Shown here: positions 1 through 7,824 of the stretch, piece after piece
How the letters are laid out: each line of letters starts with the position of its first letter
Numbering within the stretch: the first letter of the stretch is position 1
Assembly (NCBI RefSeq): GCF_004346095.1
Contig: NZ_SLZV01000008.1
Span: 1 to 64,000, forward strand
Length of the DNA stretch: 64,000 nt
Direction of reading: 5' to 3'
Source of the DNA: Faecalimonas umbilicata
Lineage (GTDB): Bacteria > Bacillota > Clostridia > Lachnospirales > Lachnospiraceae
The notes under the pieces: model-generated
Seen by the model: the letters and a program-made list of their open reading frames with translations, nothing else
Told to the model about the DNA's origin: nothing
Databases searched by the model: none
Program-made: the position numbers and the translations under genes

Positions 1-13
1 ATATCATACTCAT
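1..13 (-). CDS. First codons of a gene running off the left edge
   Basis: Only the start of this gene is inside the window: ATG at 11-13 followed by codons for Ser, Met and Ile. The start is supported by an AGGAGG ribosome binding site at 22-27, eight bases upstream on the minus strand, and by a terminator at 44-81 that separates it from the gene before it. Nothing can be said about the product. Confidence 0.6.
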
Positions 14-43
14 AACCTTTTCCTCCTTTTTGTGCAAACTGCA

Positions 44-81
44 TAAAAAAAGCAACCTGAACTTTTATTAGTTCAAGTTGC
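44..81 (-). terminator. Intrinsic terminator or leader hairpin before the left-edge gene
   Basis: The arms GCAACCTGAAC (52-62) and GTTCAAGTTGC (71-81) pair with one mismatch. On the minus strand the hairpin is followed by a run of seven T. It lies between the EF-G-like gene and the gene at the left edge, so it either ends transcripts from the right or attenuates the left-edge gene. The gene-free stretch 14-317 holds this hairpin and the terminator at 215-264. Bases 82-214 are AT-rich and show no further feature. Confidence 0.6.
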
Positions 82-214
82 AATCGTAACCCGCCATGTA
101 TTTTTACATATTTTTATTTTCTTTTAATATCCCTCTCAGCCATCGCTTCACAGCATCCAAAACCTAAGAAGATATACTATATTTTTCAAGAGACTATTCT
201 CTGATTTTCAGATA

Positions 215-264
215 CAAAAAGACAGAGAATCCAGGACCGCTTCCACCGTCTCAGACTCTCTGCC
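215..264 (-). terminator. Probable terminator of the EF-G-like gene
   Basis: CAGAGA (223-228) and TCTCTG (257-262) can pair around a partly paired loop. On the minus strand the stem is followed by TTTTTG. It lies about 55 bases past the stop codon of the EF-G-like gene. Confidence 0.5.
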
Positions 265-317
265 AGTTCCGTGATAGATTTCTATTTTTATCACTGCTTT
301 CCTATTTTATATACAAT

Positions 318-2393
318 CTACTCTTCCGCTGCACGCTTTGCGATTTCTTTCTCTTGTACATCAGAAGGCGCCTGCTCATATCTTGCAAATTCATACTCAT
401 AAGTTCCGCGTCCTCCGGTCATAGAACGAAGCACTGTGCAATATCCGAACACTCCCGTCATCGGAATATCCGCCTCGATGATCTGTTTTCCACCCTGCAC
501 TGGTGTCATTCCGAGTACACGTCCGCGACGTTTGTTCAAATCTCCCATGACGTCCCCGGTGTACTCATCCGGCACAGTCACTTTCAATGTTGCAATAGGC
601 TCTAAGAGAACCGGAGAAGCCTCCATGATTCCTTTCTTAAATGCCTGCATGGTCGCAGTCTTGAATGCCATCTCAGAGGAGTCAACCGGATGATAAGATC
701 CATCATACAGCGTTGCTTTCACACCGACTACCGGATATCCTGCAAGAGGTCCCTTGCCTACAGATTCCTGAAGACCTTTTTCGACTGCCGGGAAATAATT
801 CTTCGGAACTGCTCCCCCTACGACTGTCTCCTCAAAAATATATGGTGTCTCCAGGTCGCCTGATGGTTCAAATTTCATCTTGACATGTCCATACTGACCA
901 TGTCCACCGGACTGTTTCTTATATTTTGTATCGATATCGGAAGTCTTACGGATCGTCTCACGGAATGCAACTTTCGGTGTCTCCAGCGTAACCTCTACTT
1001 TATAGCGGTTTGCCAGTTCGCTGACGATGACTTCCAAATGCTGCTCACCCATACCATAGAGAAGTGTCTGATGATTTTCACTGTCATTAACTACCTTGAC
1101 AGTCACATCTTCTGCCATGATCTTTGCCAGCGCCTGAGATACTTTATCCTCGTCTCCTTTCGATTTTACAACATATTTCATATATGTATACGGAACAGAA
1201 TGATCTGTCTTTGGATATACAACCTGCGTATTCTTAGTAGCAAGCGTGTCTCCGGTTCTAGTCGCACTTAATTTTGCGATGGCACCGATATCTCCCGCAT
1301 GCAGCTCCTGTACTTCTACCGGCTTATTTCCCTGCATCGTATATAATTTTCCTGGTTTTTCTTCTGCATCTGTACTCGTATTATACAGAACGTCCTCTCC
1401 TTTTAAAACACCAGAGCATACTTTGACAAACGAATATTTTCCGATAAAAGGATCCACCATGGTCTTGAAGACATAGGCTGTCTTTGCCTTTGCAAAGTCA
1501 TAATTTGCTTCATAAATCGCCTTTGTCGTACGGTTAAATCCAACACACTCTCTCTTATCCGGGCTTGGGAAAAATCTTACGATATCTGACAGAAGATTGG
1601 CAACTCCCTGTGCCATCGTATTGGATCCCATTCCAACCGGAACAATACTTCCATCCATCACATTTACTCTAAGCGCAGAACGAATTTCTTCTACGGAAAA
1701 TTCTTCTCCTGCAAAGTAACGCTCCATCAAGTCTTCACTTGTCTCGGCAACCGTCTCTAACAATGTGTCTCTGTATATTTTAAGGTTTGGCAGACAATAA
1801 TCTGGAATCTCACATTCTTCTCGCTGTCCAATGCCCGTATATCTTCTTGCTGCATTCTTGATGACATTGACATATCCTACCAGCTGTTCGTTCTCTCTGA
1901 TCGGCTGGAAATGCGGTGCAATAACCTTTCCATATCTCGCTGTCAATTCTTCCACAACATTACGGAAACTCGCATCATCCATATCCATCTCCGTCACATA
2001 GACCATACGAGGCAGATTATACTTATCACAGAGCTCCCATGCCTTCTCTGTTCCGACTTCCACACCTGCTTTTCCTGATACAACAATGACAGCCGCATCC
2101 GCTGCACTGACCGCCTCTTCTACTTCCCCGACAAAGTCGAAATATCCCGGAGTATCAAGCACATTGATCTTTGCCTTTTCCCATTCAATCGGATATAACG
2201 TTGTATGGATGGAAAATTCTCTCTTCTGCTCTTCTTTATCAAAATCGCTGAGCGTATTGTGATCAGAAATCTTTCCCATACGGTTGGTCACCCCTGATAC
2301 GAAAGCCATCGCTTCCACTAAGCTTGTTTTTCCACTGCCGCCATGTCCAAGTAACACGACATTTCTAATTTCATCCGTTCTGTAAACCTTCAT
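318..2393 (-). CDS. EF-G-like translational GTPase (EF-G-2 type paralogue)
   Basis: A cytoplasmic GTPase with the full EF-G domain order, 691 aa. The G domain has the P-loop GHGGSGKT at residues 16-23 and a G3 motif DTPGYFDF at 80-87. It is followed by domain II, a domain III/IV region and a C-terminal EF-G fold ending in SMTGGRGTYEYEF. Canonical EF-G has DTPGHVDF and NKMD; here the catalytic-His position is Tyr and G4 reads TEMD (134-137). That points to the EF-G-2-like side branch, whose role is poorly known, rather than the main translocase. The ATG at 2393 is chosen because AGAAGGAGG lies 7 bases upstream; an in-frame GTG at 2414 overlaps that site. It is transcribed alone. A TetM-type protection protein is less likely because of the divergent G motifs. 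Confidence 0.88.
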   Translation of the reverse strand: MKVYRTDEIRNVVLLGHGGSGKTSLVEAMAFVSGVTNRMGKISDHNTLSDFDKEEQKREFSIHTTLYPIEWEKAKINVLDTPGYFDFVGEVEEAVSAADAAVIVVSGKAGVEVGTEKAWELCDKYNLPRMVYVTEMDMDDASFRNVVEELTARYGKVIAPHFQPIRENEQLVGYVNVIKNAARRYTGIGQREECEIPDYCLPNLKIYRDTLLETVAETSEDLMERYFAGEEFSVEEIRSALRVNVMDGSIVPVGMGSNTMAQGVANLLSDIVRFFPSPDKRECVGFNRTTKAIYEANYDFAKAKTAYVFKTMVDPFIGKYSFVKVCSGVLKGEDVLYNTSTDAEEKPGKLYTMQGNKPVEVQELHAGDIGAIAKLSATRTGDTLATKNTQVVYPKTDHSVPYTYMKYVVKSKGDEDKVSQALAKIMAEDVTVKVVNDSENHQTLLYGMGEQHLEVIVSELANRYKVEVTLETPKVAFRETIRKTSDIDTKYKKQSGGHGQYGHVKMKFEPSGDLETPYIFEETVVGGAVPKNYFPAVEKGLQESVGKGPLAGYPVVGVKATLYDGSYHPVDSSEMAFKTATMQAFKKGIMEASPVLLEPIATLKVTVPDEYTGDVMGDLNKRRGRVLGMTPVQGGKQIIEADIPMTGVFGYCTVLRSMTGGRGTYEYEFARYEQAPSDVQEKEIAKRAAEE

Positions 2394-2431
2394 ATTGCTG
2401 CCTCCTTCTAGCACGTTTTTGTCATGTGTAT

Positions 2432-2460
2432 ATTGTACTAAAAAAATATATAAATTACAA
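2432..2460 (-). promoter_or_regulatory. Candidate promoter of the EF-G-like gene
   Basis: On the minus strand TTGTAA (2455-2460) and TACAAT (2432-2437) are separated by 17 bases. Transcription would start near 2425, about 30 bases before the ATG. An imperfect dyad, AAATTACA and TGTAATTT at roughly 2453-2477, overlaps the -35 box and could be an operator. Confidence 0.5.
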
Positions 2461-2525
2461 CTCTTTTATGTAATTTATACAAATTTTATACAATATATTC
2501 TTTTTCACTTTAAAGCATCATAGCT

Positions 2526-2554
2526 TTGACAAATATAAAAAAATAGCTTACAAT
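2526..2554 (+). promoter_or_regulatory. Promoter of tyrA
   Basis: TTGACA (2526-2531) and TACAAT (2549-2554) are separated by exactly 17 bases. Transcription would start near 2561, giving a leader of about 44 bases before the tyrA ATG. Confidence 0.75.
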
Positions 2555-2604
2555 AATTCATATAAAATTTTCTGATTGATACATACTGGAAGGACATACA
2601 AAAT

Positions 2605-3699
2605 ATGAAAGAAAAAATTGGTTTTATCGGACTTGGACTGATTGGAGGATCGATCGCAAAGGCAATCCGGCAATACTATCCGGACTTTGAACTGGTCGCA
2701 TTTGATAAGCAAAAAGAAACACTGGCACTCGCTGCCCAGGAAGGCATCATCGACACTGCATGTTCTTCGATCAACGACAGTTTTTGCAACTGCACATATC
2801 TGTTTCTATGTGCTCCTGTCGCCTATAACAATGCCTATTTGGCGCAACTGAAAACCTATCTGCACGAAGGCTGTATTCTGACAGATGTCGGCAGCGTAAA
2901 GAATTCTATCCACGAAGCAGTCAAAAAGCTCGGGCTGGAAGAATATTTTATCGGCGGACATCCGATGGCCGGTTCTGAAAAGAGCGGATTTGCAAATGCA
3001 AAAGCAATTCTAATTGAAAATGCATATTTTGTCCTGACTCCGTCAGAAAAAGTCTCGCCGGAGAAAGTAACTGCTTACAAAGATTTCATTGCCTCCTTGA
3101 AAGCAATCCCGATTATTATGAATGCTAAGGAGCATGATTTTGTCACCGGAACGATCAGCCATCTGCCCCATATCATTGCTTCTGGTCTAGTAAATTTTGT
3201 AGAACAGACGGATACGGCAAATGAATATATGAAACTGCTTGCCGCCGGAGGATTTAAGGATATTACGCGAATTGCCTCATCTTCTCCTACTATGTGGCAG
3301 CATATTTGTCTAAAGAATCACAAACAGATTTCTGAGATTCTGGATGCTTATATTCACCTCCTGATCGAGACAAAGAAGTCTGTAGAAACCTGTAATACCG
3401 AGCAGCTTTATGACTTCTTTGACCGCGCAAACAACTACAGGAATTCTATTCCGGACAGTTCCTTTGGCTGTATCAAAAAGGAATTCGTTATTTACTGTGA
3501 TATTATTGACGAAGCGGGCGGAATTGCAACCATTGCAACCATCCTCGCCTCCAACCATATCAGTATAAAAAACATCGGAATCATTCACAACCGAGAGTTT
3601 GAAGAAGGTGTGCTTCGCATTGAATTTTACGAAGAGCTCTCCTCACAGAAAGCAGTGAAACTTCTTCAGAAGTATCGCTATATTGTATACGAAAGATAA
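2605..3699 (+). CDS. tyrA: Prephenate dehydrogenase with C-terminal ACT domain
   Basis: Converts prephenate to 4-hydroxyphenylpyruvate with NAD+, the committed step to tyrosine; cytoplasmic. At 364 aa it has a Rossmann motif GLGLIGGS near the N-terminus, the conserved HPMAGSEKSG stretch near residue 120 and the SHLPHI helix near residue 190, as in the TyrA family. The last 70 or so residues look like an ACT domain, which in this family gives feedback control by tyrosine. GGAAGGA lies upstream of the ATG. It is followed by aroA, so this is an aromatic amino acid group, although a small hairpin separates the two genes. Confidence 0.93.
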   Translation: MKEKIGFIGLGLIGGSIAKAIRQYYPDFELVAFDKQKETLALAAQEGIIDTACSSINDSFCNCTYLFLCAPVAYNNAYLAQLKTYLHEGCILTDVGSVKNSIHEAVKKLGLEEYFIGGHPMAGSEKSGFANAKAILIENAYFVLTPSEKVSPEKVTAYKDFIASLKAIPIIMNAKEHDFVTGTISHLPHIIASGLVNFVEQTDTANEYMKLLAAGGFKDITRIASSSPTMWQHICLKNHKQISEILDAYIHLLIETKKSVETCNTEQLYDFFDRANNYRNSIPDSSFGCIKKEFVIYCDIIDEAGGIATIATILASNHISIKNIGIIHNREFEEGVLRIEFYEELSSQKAVKLLQKYRYIVYER

Positions 3700-3709
3700 T
3701 ACTTCGTAT

Positions 3710-3732
3710 GGAGAAACGCACTTCTCCTTTTT
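3710..3732 (+). terminator. Small terminator-like hairpin between tyrA and aroA
   Basis: GGAGAA (3710-3715) and TTCTCC (3722-3727) form a 6-bp stem followed by TTTTT. The stem is short, so partial read-through into aroA is likely. No clear promoter was found in the 55 bases before aroA. Confidence 0.5.
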
Positions 3733-3787
3733 CACTCAGATTCATACCTAAAATTTTTGAAACATTTTCTTTCAGAAAGGATTTACA

Positions 3788-5083
3788 ATGAAACTTAAAC
3801 CTACAACAAAACTACGAGGAACCGTTACTATTCCGGGAGATAAATCTATCTCTCACCGTGCGGTGATGTTTGGAGCACTTGCAAATGGTCTGACAGAAAT
3901 CCACGGATTTCTTCAAGGGGCAGATTGCCTTGCCACCATCGATTGCTTTGCACAAATGGGAATTTCTATAGAAAATAATCAAGATACCGTGCTTGTCCAC
4001 GGAAAAGGACTCCGTGGACTTCGCCGTCCATCTTCTGTCCTGGATACAAAGAATAGCGGTACAACGACAAGACTGATTTCCGGTATCCTAGCCGGACAGC
4101 CTTTTGAGACGACACTTTCCGGAGATGCTTCTCTCAACACAAGACCGATGGGTCGGATCATCACCCCACTCTCCATGATGGGAGCAGACATCACAAGTCT
4201 TTCCGGCAATGGGTGTGCCCCTCTTCGGATCCGCCCTGCTGACTTGCATGGAATCTCTTACTCTTCCAACATTGCCTCCGCGCAGGTAAAATCTGCCATA
4301 CTTCTTGCCGGTCTATATGCAGACAGTGAGACATCCGTAACAGAGCCGGAACTGTCTCGTGACCATACCGAACGTCTGCTGCGGGCATTCGGTGCGGAGC
4401 TTACAAGCACAAAAACAGATGCCGGAGCTGTTTCTATGATCCGGCCATGCAACGAACTTTTTGGTCAGAAAATTTTTGTACCTGGCGACATTTCTTCCGC
4501 AGCGTACTTTATCGCTGCCGGACTGCTTGTCCCACACTCCGAGATTGTTATAAAAAATGTCGGAATCAATCCGACACGCGCCGGGATCTTATCTGTCTGC
4601 GAGGCTATGGGAGCAGATATCACCTACCTTTCCAAGACCAATGACGGCGGAGAGCCTACTGCTGATCTCCTTGTCCGCACAAGCGAACTTCACGGCACCG
4701 TCATTGAGGGTTCCCAGATTCCGACACTCATTGATGAAATCCCGATGATCGCTGTTCTTGCTGCCTGCGCGGAAGGGACAACTATCATCCGAGATGCTGC
4801 CGAACTGAAAGTCAAAGAAACGAACCGGATCGACACCGTGACAGAAAATTTAAAGAAAATGGGCGCAGATATCACACCAACTGACGATGGTATGATCATC
4901 CGTGGAAAGACACCCCTTCACGGTGCTGTGATAAACAGCTATTTCGATCATCGGATTGCCATGGCATTTTCGATTGCAGCACTGGTTGCAGACGGAACAA
5001 CCACTATCCAAAACAGTTCTTGTGTGGATGTCTCCTACCCAGATTTTTATAGAACACTTTATCATTTAAGAGAGGAAAACTAA
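3788..5083 (+). CDS. aroA: 3-phosphoshikimate 1-carboxyvinyltransferase (EPSP synthase)
   Basis: Joins shikimate-3-phosphate and phosphoenolpyruvate to give EPSP in the shikimate pathway; cytoplasmic. At 431 aa it has the usual length. The family motifs are present in order: GDKSISHRAVM near the N-terminus, NSGTTTRLISG in the first lobe, the IASAQVKSAILLAG helix, a DEIPMIAVLA stretch and FDHRIAMAFSIAAL near the C-terminus. The start is the ATG after AGAAAGG. It is separated by one base from the next gene, so the two are translationally linked. Confidence 0.95.
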   Translation: MKLKPTTKLRGTVTIPGDKSISHRAVMFGALANGLTEIHGFLQGADCLATIDCFAQMGISIENNQDTVLVHGKGLRGLRRPSSVLDTKNSGTTTRLISGILAGQPFETTLSGDASLNTRPMGRIITPLSMMGADITSLSGNGCAPLRIRPADLHGISYSSNIASAQVKSAILLAGLYADSETSVTEPELSRDHTERLLRAFGAELTSTKTDAGAVSMIRPCNELFGQKIFVPGDISSAAYFIAAGLLVPHSEIVIKNVGINPTRAGILSVCEAMGADITYLSKTNDGGEPTADLLVRTSELHGTVIEGSQIPTLIDEIPMIAVLAACAEGTTIIRDAAELKVKETNRIDTVTENLKKMGADITPTDDGMIIRGKTPLHGAVINSYFDHRIAMAFSIAALVADGTTTIQNSSCVDVSYPDFYRTLYHLREEN

Positions 5084-5084
5084 T

Positions 5085-5570
5085 ATGAGACGTGATAAAA
5101 TCAACTACTACCTTGACCTTGCAGAAATGGTATCTCAGCGCTGTACCTGTCTGCGAAAACACTATGGCGCAGTCATCGTAAAAAACGATGAAGTGATCTC
5201 CACCGGATATGCCGGTGCCCCTCGCGGTCGTAAAAATTGTACAGATATCAATATGTGTATCCGTGAAAAATTAAAAATCCCAAGAGGAGAACGCTACGAA
5301 TTATGCCGCAGTGTACACGCAGAAGCCAACGCGATCATCAGCGCCTCCCGCGATAAAATGATTGGAAGTTCTTTATATCTTACCGGAATCGATATGAAGA
5401 CGAACGACTATGTCGAAAATTCTAACAGTTGTTCCATGTGCAAAAAAATGATCATCAATGCCGGAATTGACAAAGTATACATCCGTGACACCAAAGATGA
5501 CTACCGGGTCATCGACGTGGAAGAATGGATTGCACACGATGAATCTTTAGACGGCTCTTATGGATACTAA
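5085..5570 (+). CDS. dCMP deaminase family protein (ComEB-like)
   Basis: A zinc-dependent cytidine/deoxycytidylate deaminase fold of 161 aa; the expected reaction is dCMP to dUMP, feeding dTMP synthesis. The zinc site is visible as HAEANAI (catalytic Glu next to the zinc His) and the SCSMCKKMI pair of cysteines. A further HYGAVIVKNDEVISTGYAG segment is typical of this family. It begins one base after the aroA stop and is followed 35 bases later by a radical SAM gene. Its placement with aromatic genes has no obvious metabolic reason. Closely related deaminases act on other substrates, so the exact nucleotide is inferred. Confidence 0.85.
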   Translation: MRRDKINYYLDLAEMVSQRCTCLRKHYGAVIVKNDEVISTGYAGAPRGRKNCTDINMCIREKLKIPRGERYELCRSVHAEANAIISASRDKMIGSSLYLTGIDMKTNDYVENSNSCSMCKKMIINAGIDKVYIRDTKDDYRVIDVEEWIAHDESLDGSYGY

Positions 5571-5605
5571 TCATTCCCAGAATCTGGAAAGAAGGTGTTT
5601 CTTCT

Positions 5606-6472
5606 ATGACACGTGAAGAATTATACGCATCAATCTATACACACGATACCATTTATCTTCCTCCTTGGGAGGAACAGTCTGCCCCGCTGGAAGTAGCGCT
5701 CGGATGCAGCTGGGGGAAATGCCGGTTCTGCGACTTTGCCAAAGACACATTCTCCCTTCACTCCGATGAAAAAATCGAGGAAAACCTAAAAATACTTTCA
5801 AAACTCCAACCCGAGAATCCCCGTGTCTTTTTCCTTGGAGAAAATGCATTTGTCATCGAGAGCGAGCGCCTGCTGCGCCTGTTCTCCCTTGTGCGGACCT
5901 ACATGCCACAAGTAAAAGAATTTGCAATGTATTCGCGCATTGACGATGTACTTCGAAAGACTCCTGAGGAACTGGAACTGCTCAAAAAAGCCGGACTCTC
6001 TGACCTGCATCTTGGTCTAGAGTCCGGCAGCGATCCAATTCTTGATGTAATGAATAAAGGTGTAACTTCTGCCGATATGCGCAAAGGTTTTCACATGCTG
6101 GATCGCGCCGGGATCGGATATTATGTCACCGTCATTCTCGGTCTTGGAGGTCGCACGTTCTCAAGACTTCACGCAATTGAAACCGCAAAATTTTTAAATA
6201 CGATCCATCCAAAAGATATCTGGTGTCTGAAGCTTCACCTGTTCCCGGGGACTCCTCTGTACCGCGAGAGTAAACGAGGACATTTTGATCCAATGACACC
6301 TGAAGAAATACTCAGAGAAGAGTATCTGCTTCTTGAAAATCTCACAGTAAAAGATTGTCTCTTTGAAGATACGACTGTTTTAAACACTTACACGCTGCGC
6401 GGAAGACTTCCGGAACAAAAAGAAGAACTGCTGCGCGCGATGGAATACTTATCTCAGATGGCAGACAAATAA
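5606..6472 (+). CDS. Radical SAM protein of unknown function
   Basis: A 288-aa radical SAM enzyme. The cluster motif is CSWGKCRFC near residue 35, that is CX4CX2C rather than the usual CX3CX2C; the longer spacing is also known in some Clostridial COG1032-type proteins. GLESGSD near residue 140 is the typical SAM-contact strand, and the C-terminal half completes the partial barrel (LKLHLFPGTPL). There is no added B12-binding or SPASM domain. It is the last gene of the aromatic group and is followed by a strong hairpin. The substrate cannot be inferred. Confidence 0.8.
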   Translation: MTREELYASIYTHDTIYLPPWEEQSAPLEVALGCSWGKCRFCDFAKDTFSLHSDEKIEENLKILSKLQPENPRVFFLGENAFVIESERLLRLFSLVRTYMPQVKEFAMYSRIDDVLRKTPEELELLKKAGLSDLHLGLESGSDPILDVMNKGVTSADMRKGFHMLDRAGIGYYVTVILGLGGRTFSRLHAIETAKFLNTIHPKDIWCLKLHLFPGTPLYRESKRGHFDPMTPEEILREEYLLLENLTVKDCLFEDTTVLNTYTLRGRLPEQKEELLRAMEYLSQMADK

Positions 6473-6528
6473 TATACTCTTCTATAAACAAAGAATCTCG
6501 TAAGCGAGCTTTTCCATGTAATAAAAAC

Positions 6529-6584
6529 ATGCTCCCTTCCCGGCGATAAGCTTGGTTGTTCCTTATCTGCCCGGAAGGGAGCAT
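6529..6584 (-). terminator. Long terminator hairpin between convergent genes
   Basis: ATGCTCCCTTCCCGG (6529-6543) pairs with the inverse sequence at 6570-6584, and GATAAG/CTTATC extends the stem inward. On the minus strand it is followed by GTTTTTATTA, which suits the M42 peptidase gene. On the plus strand the following tract is TATCATTTTCTTTTC, so it may also end the aroA group. Confidence 0.85.
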
Positions 6585-6646
6585 ATCATTTTCTTTTCAA
6601 AAGCTCTCTTATTCTGTTTTCTCTTCTTACTTTCTCTTTTTTCAGA

Positions 6647-7672
6647 TTAGTTTTTCTCTGCACTTTGTGCCAATAAAAATTCTGCAATCAGATCAATGCA
6701 GCCCTGTACATCTTTCAGATCTGCAACTTCCGCCGGCGTATGCATATACCGCAGCGGAATCGATACCAGCACCATCGGAACACCCTGATTTGAGAAATGA
6801 ATCTTATCCCCATCCGTATAACTCAAACGACTTGCTGCCTCGATCTGCACTTCAATTCCAGCTTTTTCCGCGCAGGCTTTCATCTGTTCATTCAATTTCT
6901 TAACAACAATTGGGCTGTTGCACAGCACCGGACCTTTGCCAAGTGTCACGGTTCCTGTATCTGCCGCATTTACACCTTCATAATCACTTGTATATGTAAC
7001 ATCAACAACTACTGCCAAATCCGGCTGAATCCTTGTACTTGTCCAATAAGCTCCACTCTTTGTCGTCTCTTCTCCGACAGTAGAAGCCGCATAGATACCT
7101 GCTTTACAACCTCTTTCTTTTGCCTTTCGAACTGCTTCCATAATAATGAAAACACCAATTCTATCATCCAACGCCCGTGCTGTCATTCTTCCATTTGCCA
7201 TTCTGCGAATATGTGTATCCAACACAATCGGATCTCCAAGACTTACATAACGAAGTGCATCTTCTCTGTCAACTGCACCGATATCAATCAGAAAATCAGA
7301 CGTTTTAAGATCACTCTTCTTAGTCAGTTCCCGGCATGCCTCCACTACACCATACACGATTCCATTTGCTGTTCGAATCTGTACCTGCTGTCCAAGATAT
7401 GTTGCGAGAATGATTCCACCGCGATCGATTACCTGTAATCTTCCATTCTCTGTGATGTTTGAAATCATAAGTCCAATCTCATCTGCATGTGCAGAAAGCA
7501 TAATCCTCTTCTCTGCCTCCGGATTTACTACACAGATCAGATTGCTCATCTCATCCCGTCTGATTTCATCTGCACAGTCTTTCATATGATTCTCCACTAC
7601 ATCCTGCACTGGTTCCTCATAGCCGGATACAGAAATCTGACTCAAAAGCTGTTCTAAAAAATTTTCATTCAT
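6647..7672 (-). CDS. M42 family metallopeptidase (glutamyl aminopeptidase/endoglucanase-like)
   Basis: A cytoplasmic, probably dodecameric, two-metal aminopeptidase that trims peptides, 341 aa. The metal-site motifs of the M42 family are seen in order: SAHADEIGLMI, ALDDRIGVF, VGEETTKSGA and a C-terminal RYMHTPAEVADL. The EE pair carries the catalytic and metal-binding glutamates; the following residues (TTKSGA) differ from the more usual VGLRGA. The ATG at 7672 is preferred over an in-frame GTG at 7684, because the GTG overlaps the AAAGGTGG ribosome binding site. Some M42 members were first called cellulases, but there is no reason to think so here. Confidence 0.88.
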   Translation of the reverse strand: MNENFLEQLLSQISVSGYEEPVQDVVENHMKDCADEIRRDEMSNLICVVNPEAEKRIMLSAHADEIGLMISNITENGRLQVIDRGGIILATYLGQQVQIRTANGIVYGVVEACRELTKKSDLKTSDFLIDIGAVDREDALRYVSLGDPIVLDTHIRRMANGRMTARALDDRIGVFIIMEAVRKAKERGCKAGIYAASTVGEETTKSGAYWTSTRIQPDLAVVVDVTYTSDYEGVNAADTGTVTLGKGPVLCNSPIVVKKLNEQMKACAEKAGIEVQIEAASRLSYTDGDKIHFSNQGVPMVLVSIPLRYMHTPAEVADLKDVQGCIDLIAEFLLAQSAEKN

Positions 7673-7762
7673 GATGTATGCCACCTTTCTCTTCCTTTAC
7701 AGTTTCTCTACATTTATGTTACCACATTTTTCTGACATCCAATAACCCTTTTTTACCCGAAT

Positions 7763-7807
7763 ATAAAACAGGTGTATCGCACTGACAGACAAATCACCTG
7801 CCAGTGC
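7763..7807 (-). terminator. Probable terminator of the permease-lacZ operon
   Basis: Two alternative stems are possible past the lacZ stop: CAGGTG (7769-7774) with CACCTG (7795-7800), which is followed on the minus strand by TTTTAT, and GCACTG (7779-7784) with CAGTGC (7802-7807). The first resembles an intrinsic terminator. Confidence 0.55.
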
Positions 7808-7824
7808 AATTACCCTTACAGAAA

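Noticed and set aside
318-2393. Tetracycline resistance ribosomal protection protein
   Set aside because: The G3 and G4 motifs (DTPGY, TEMD) do not fit TetM-type proteins, and there is no resistance-type leader or mobile context.
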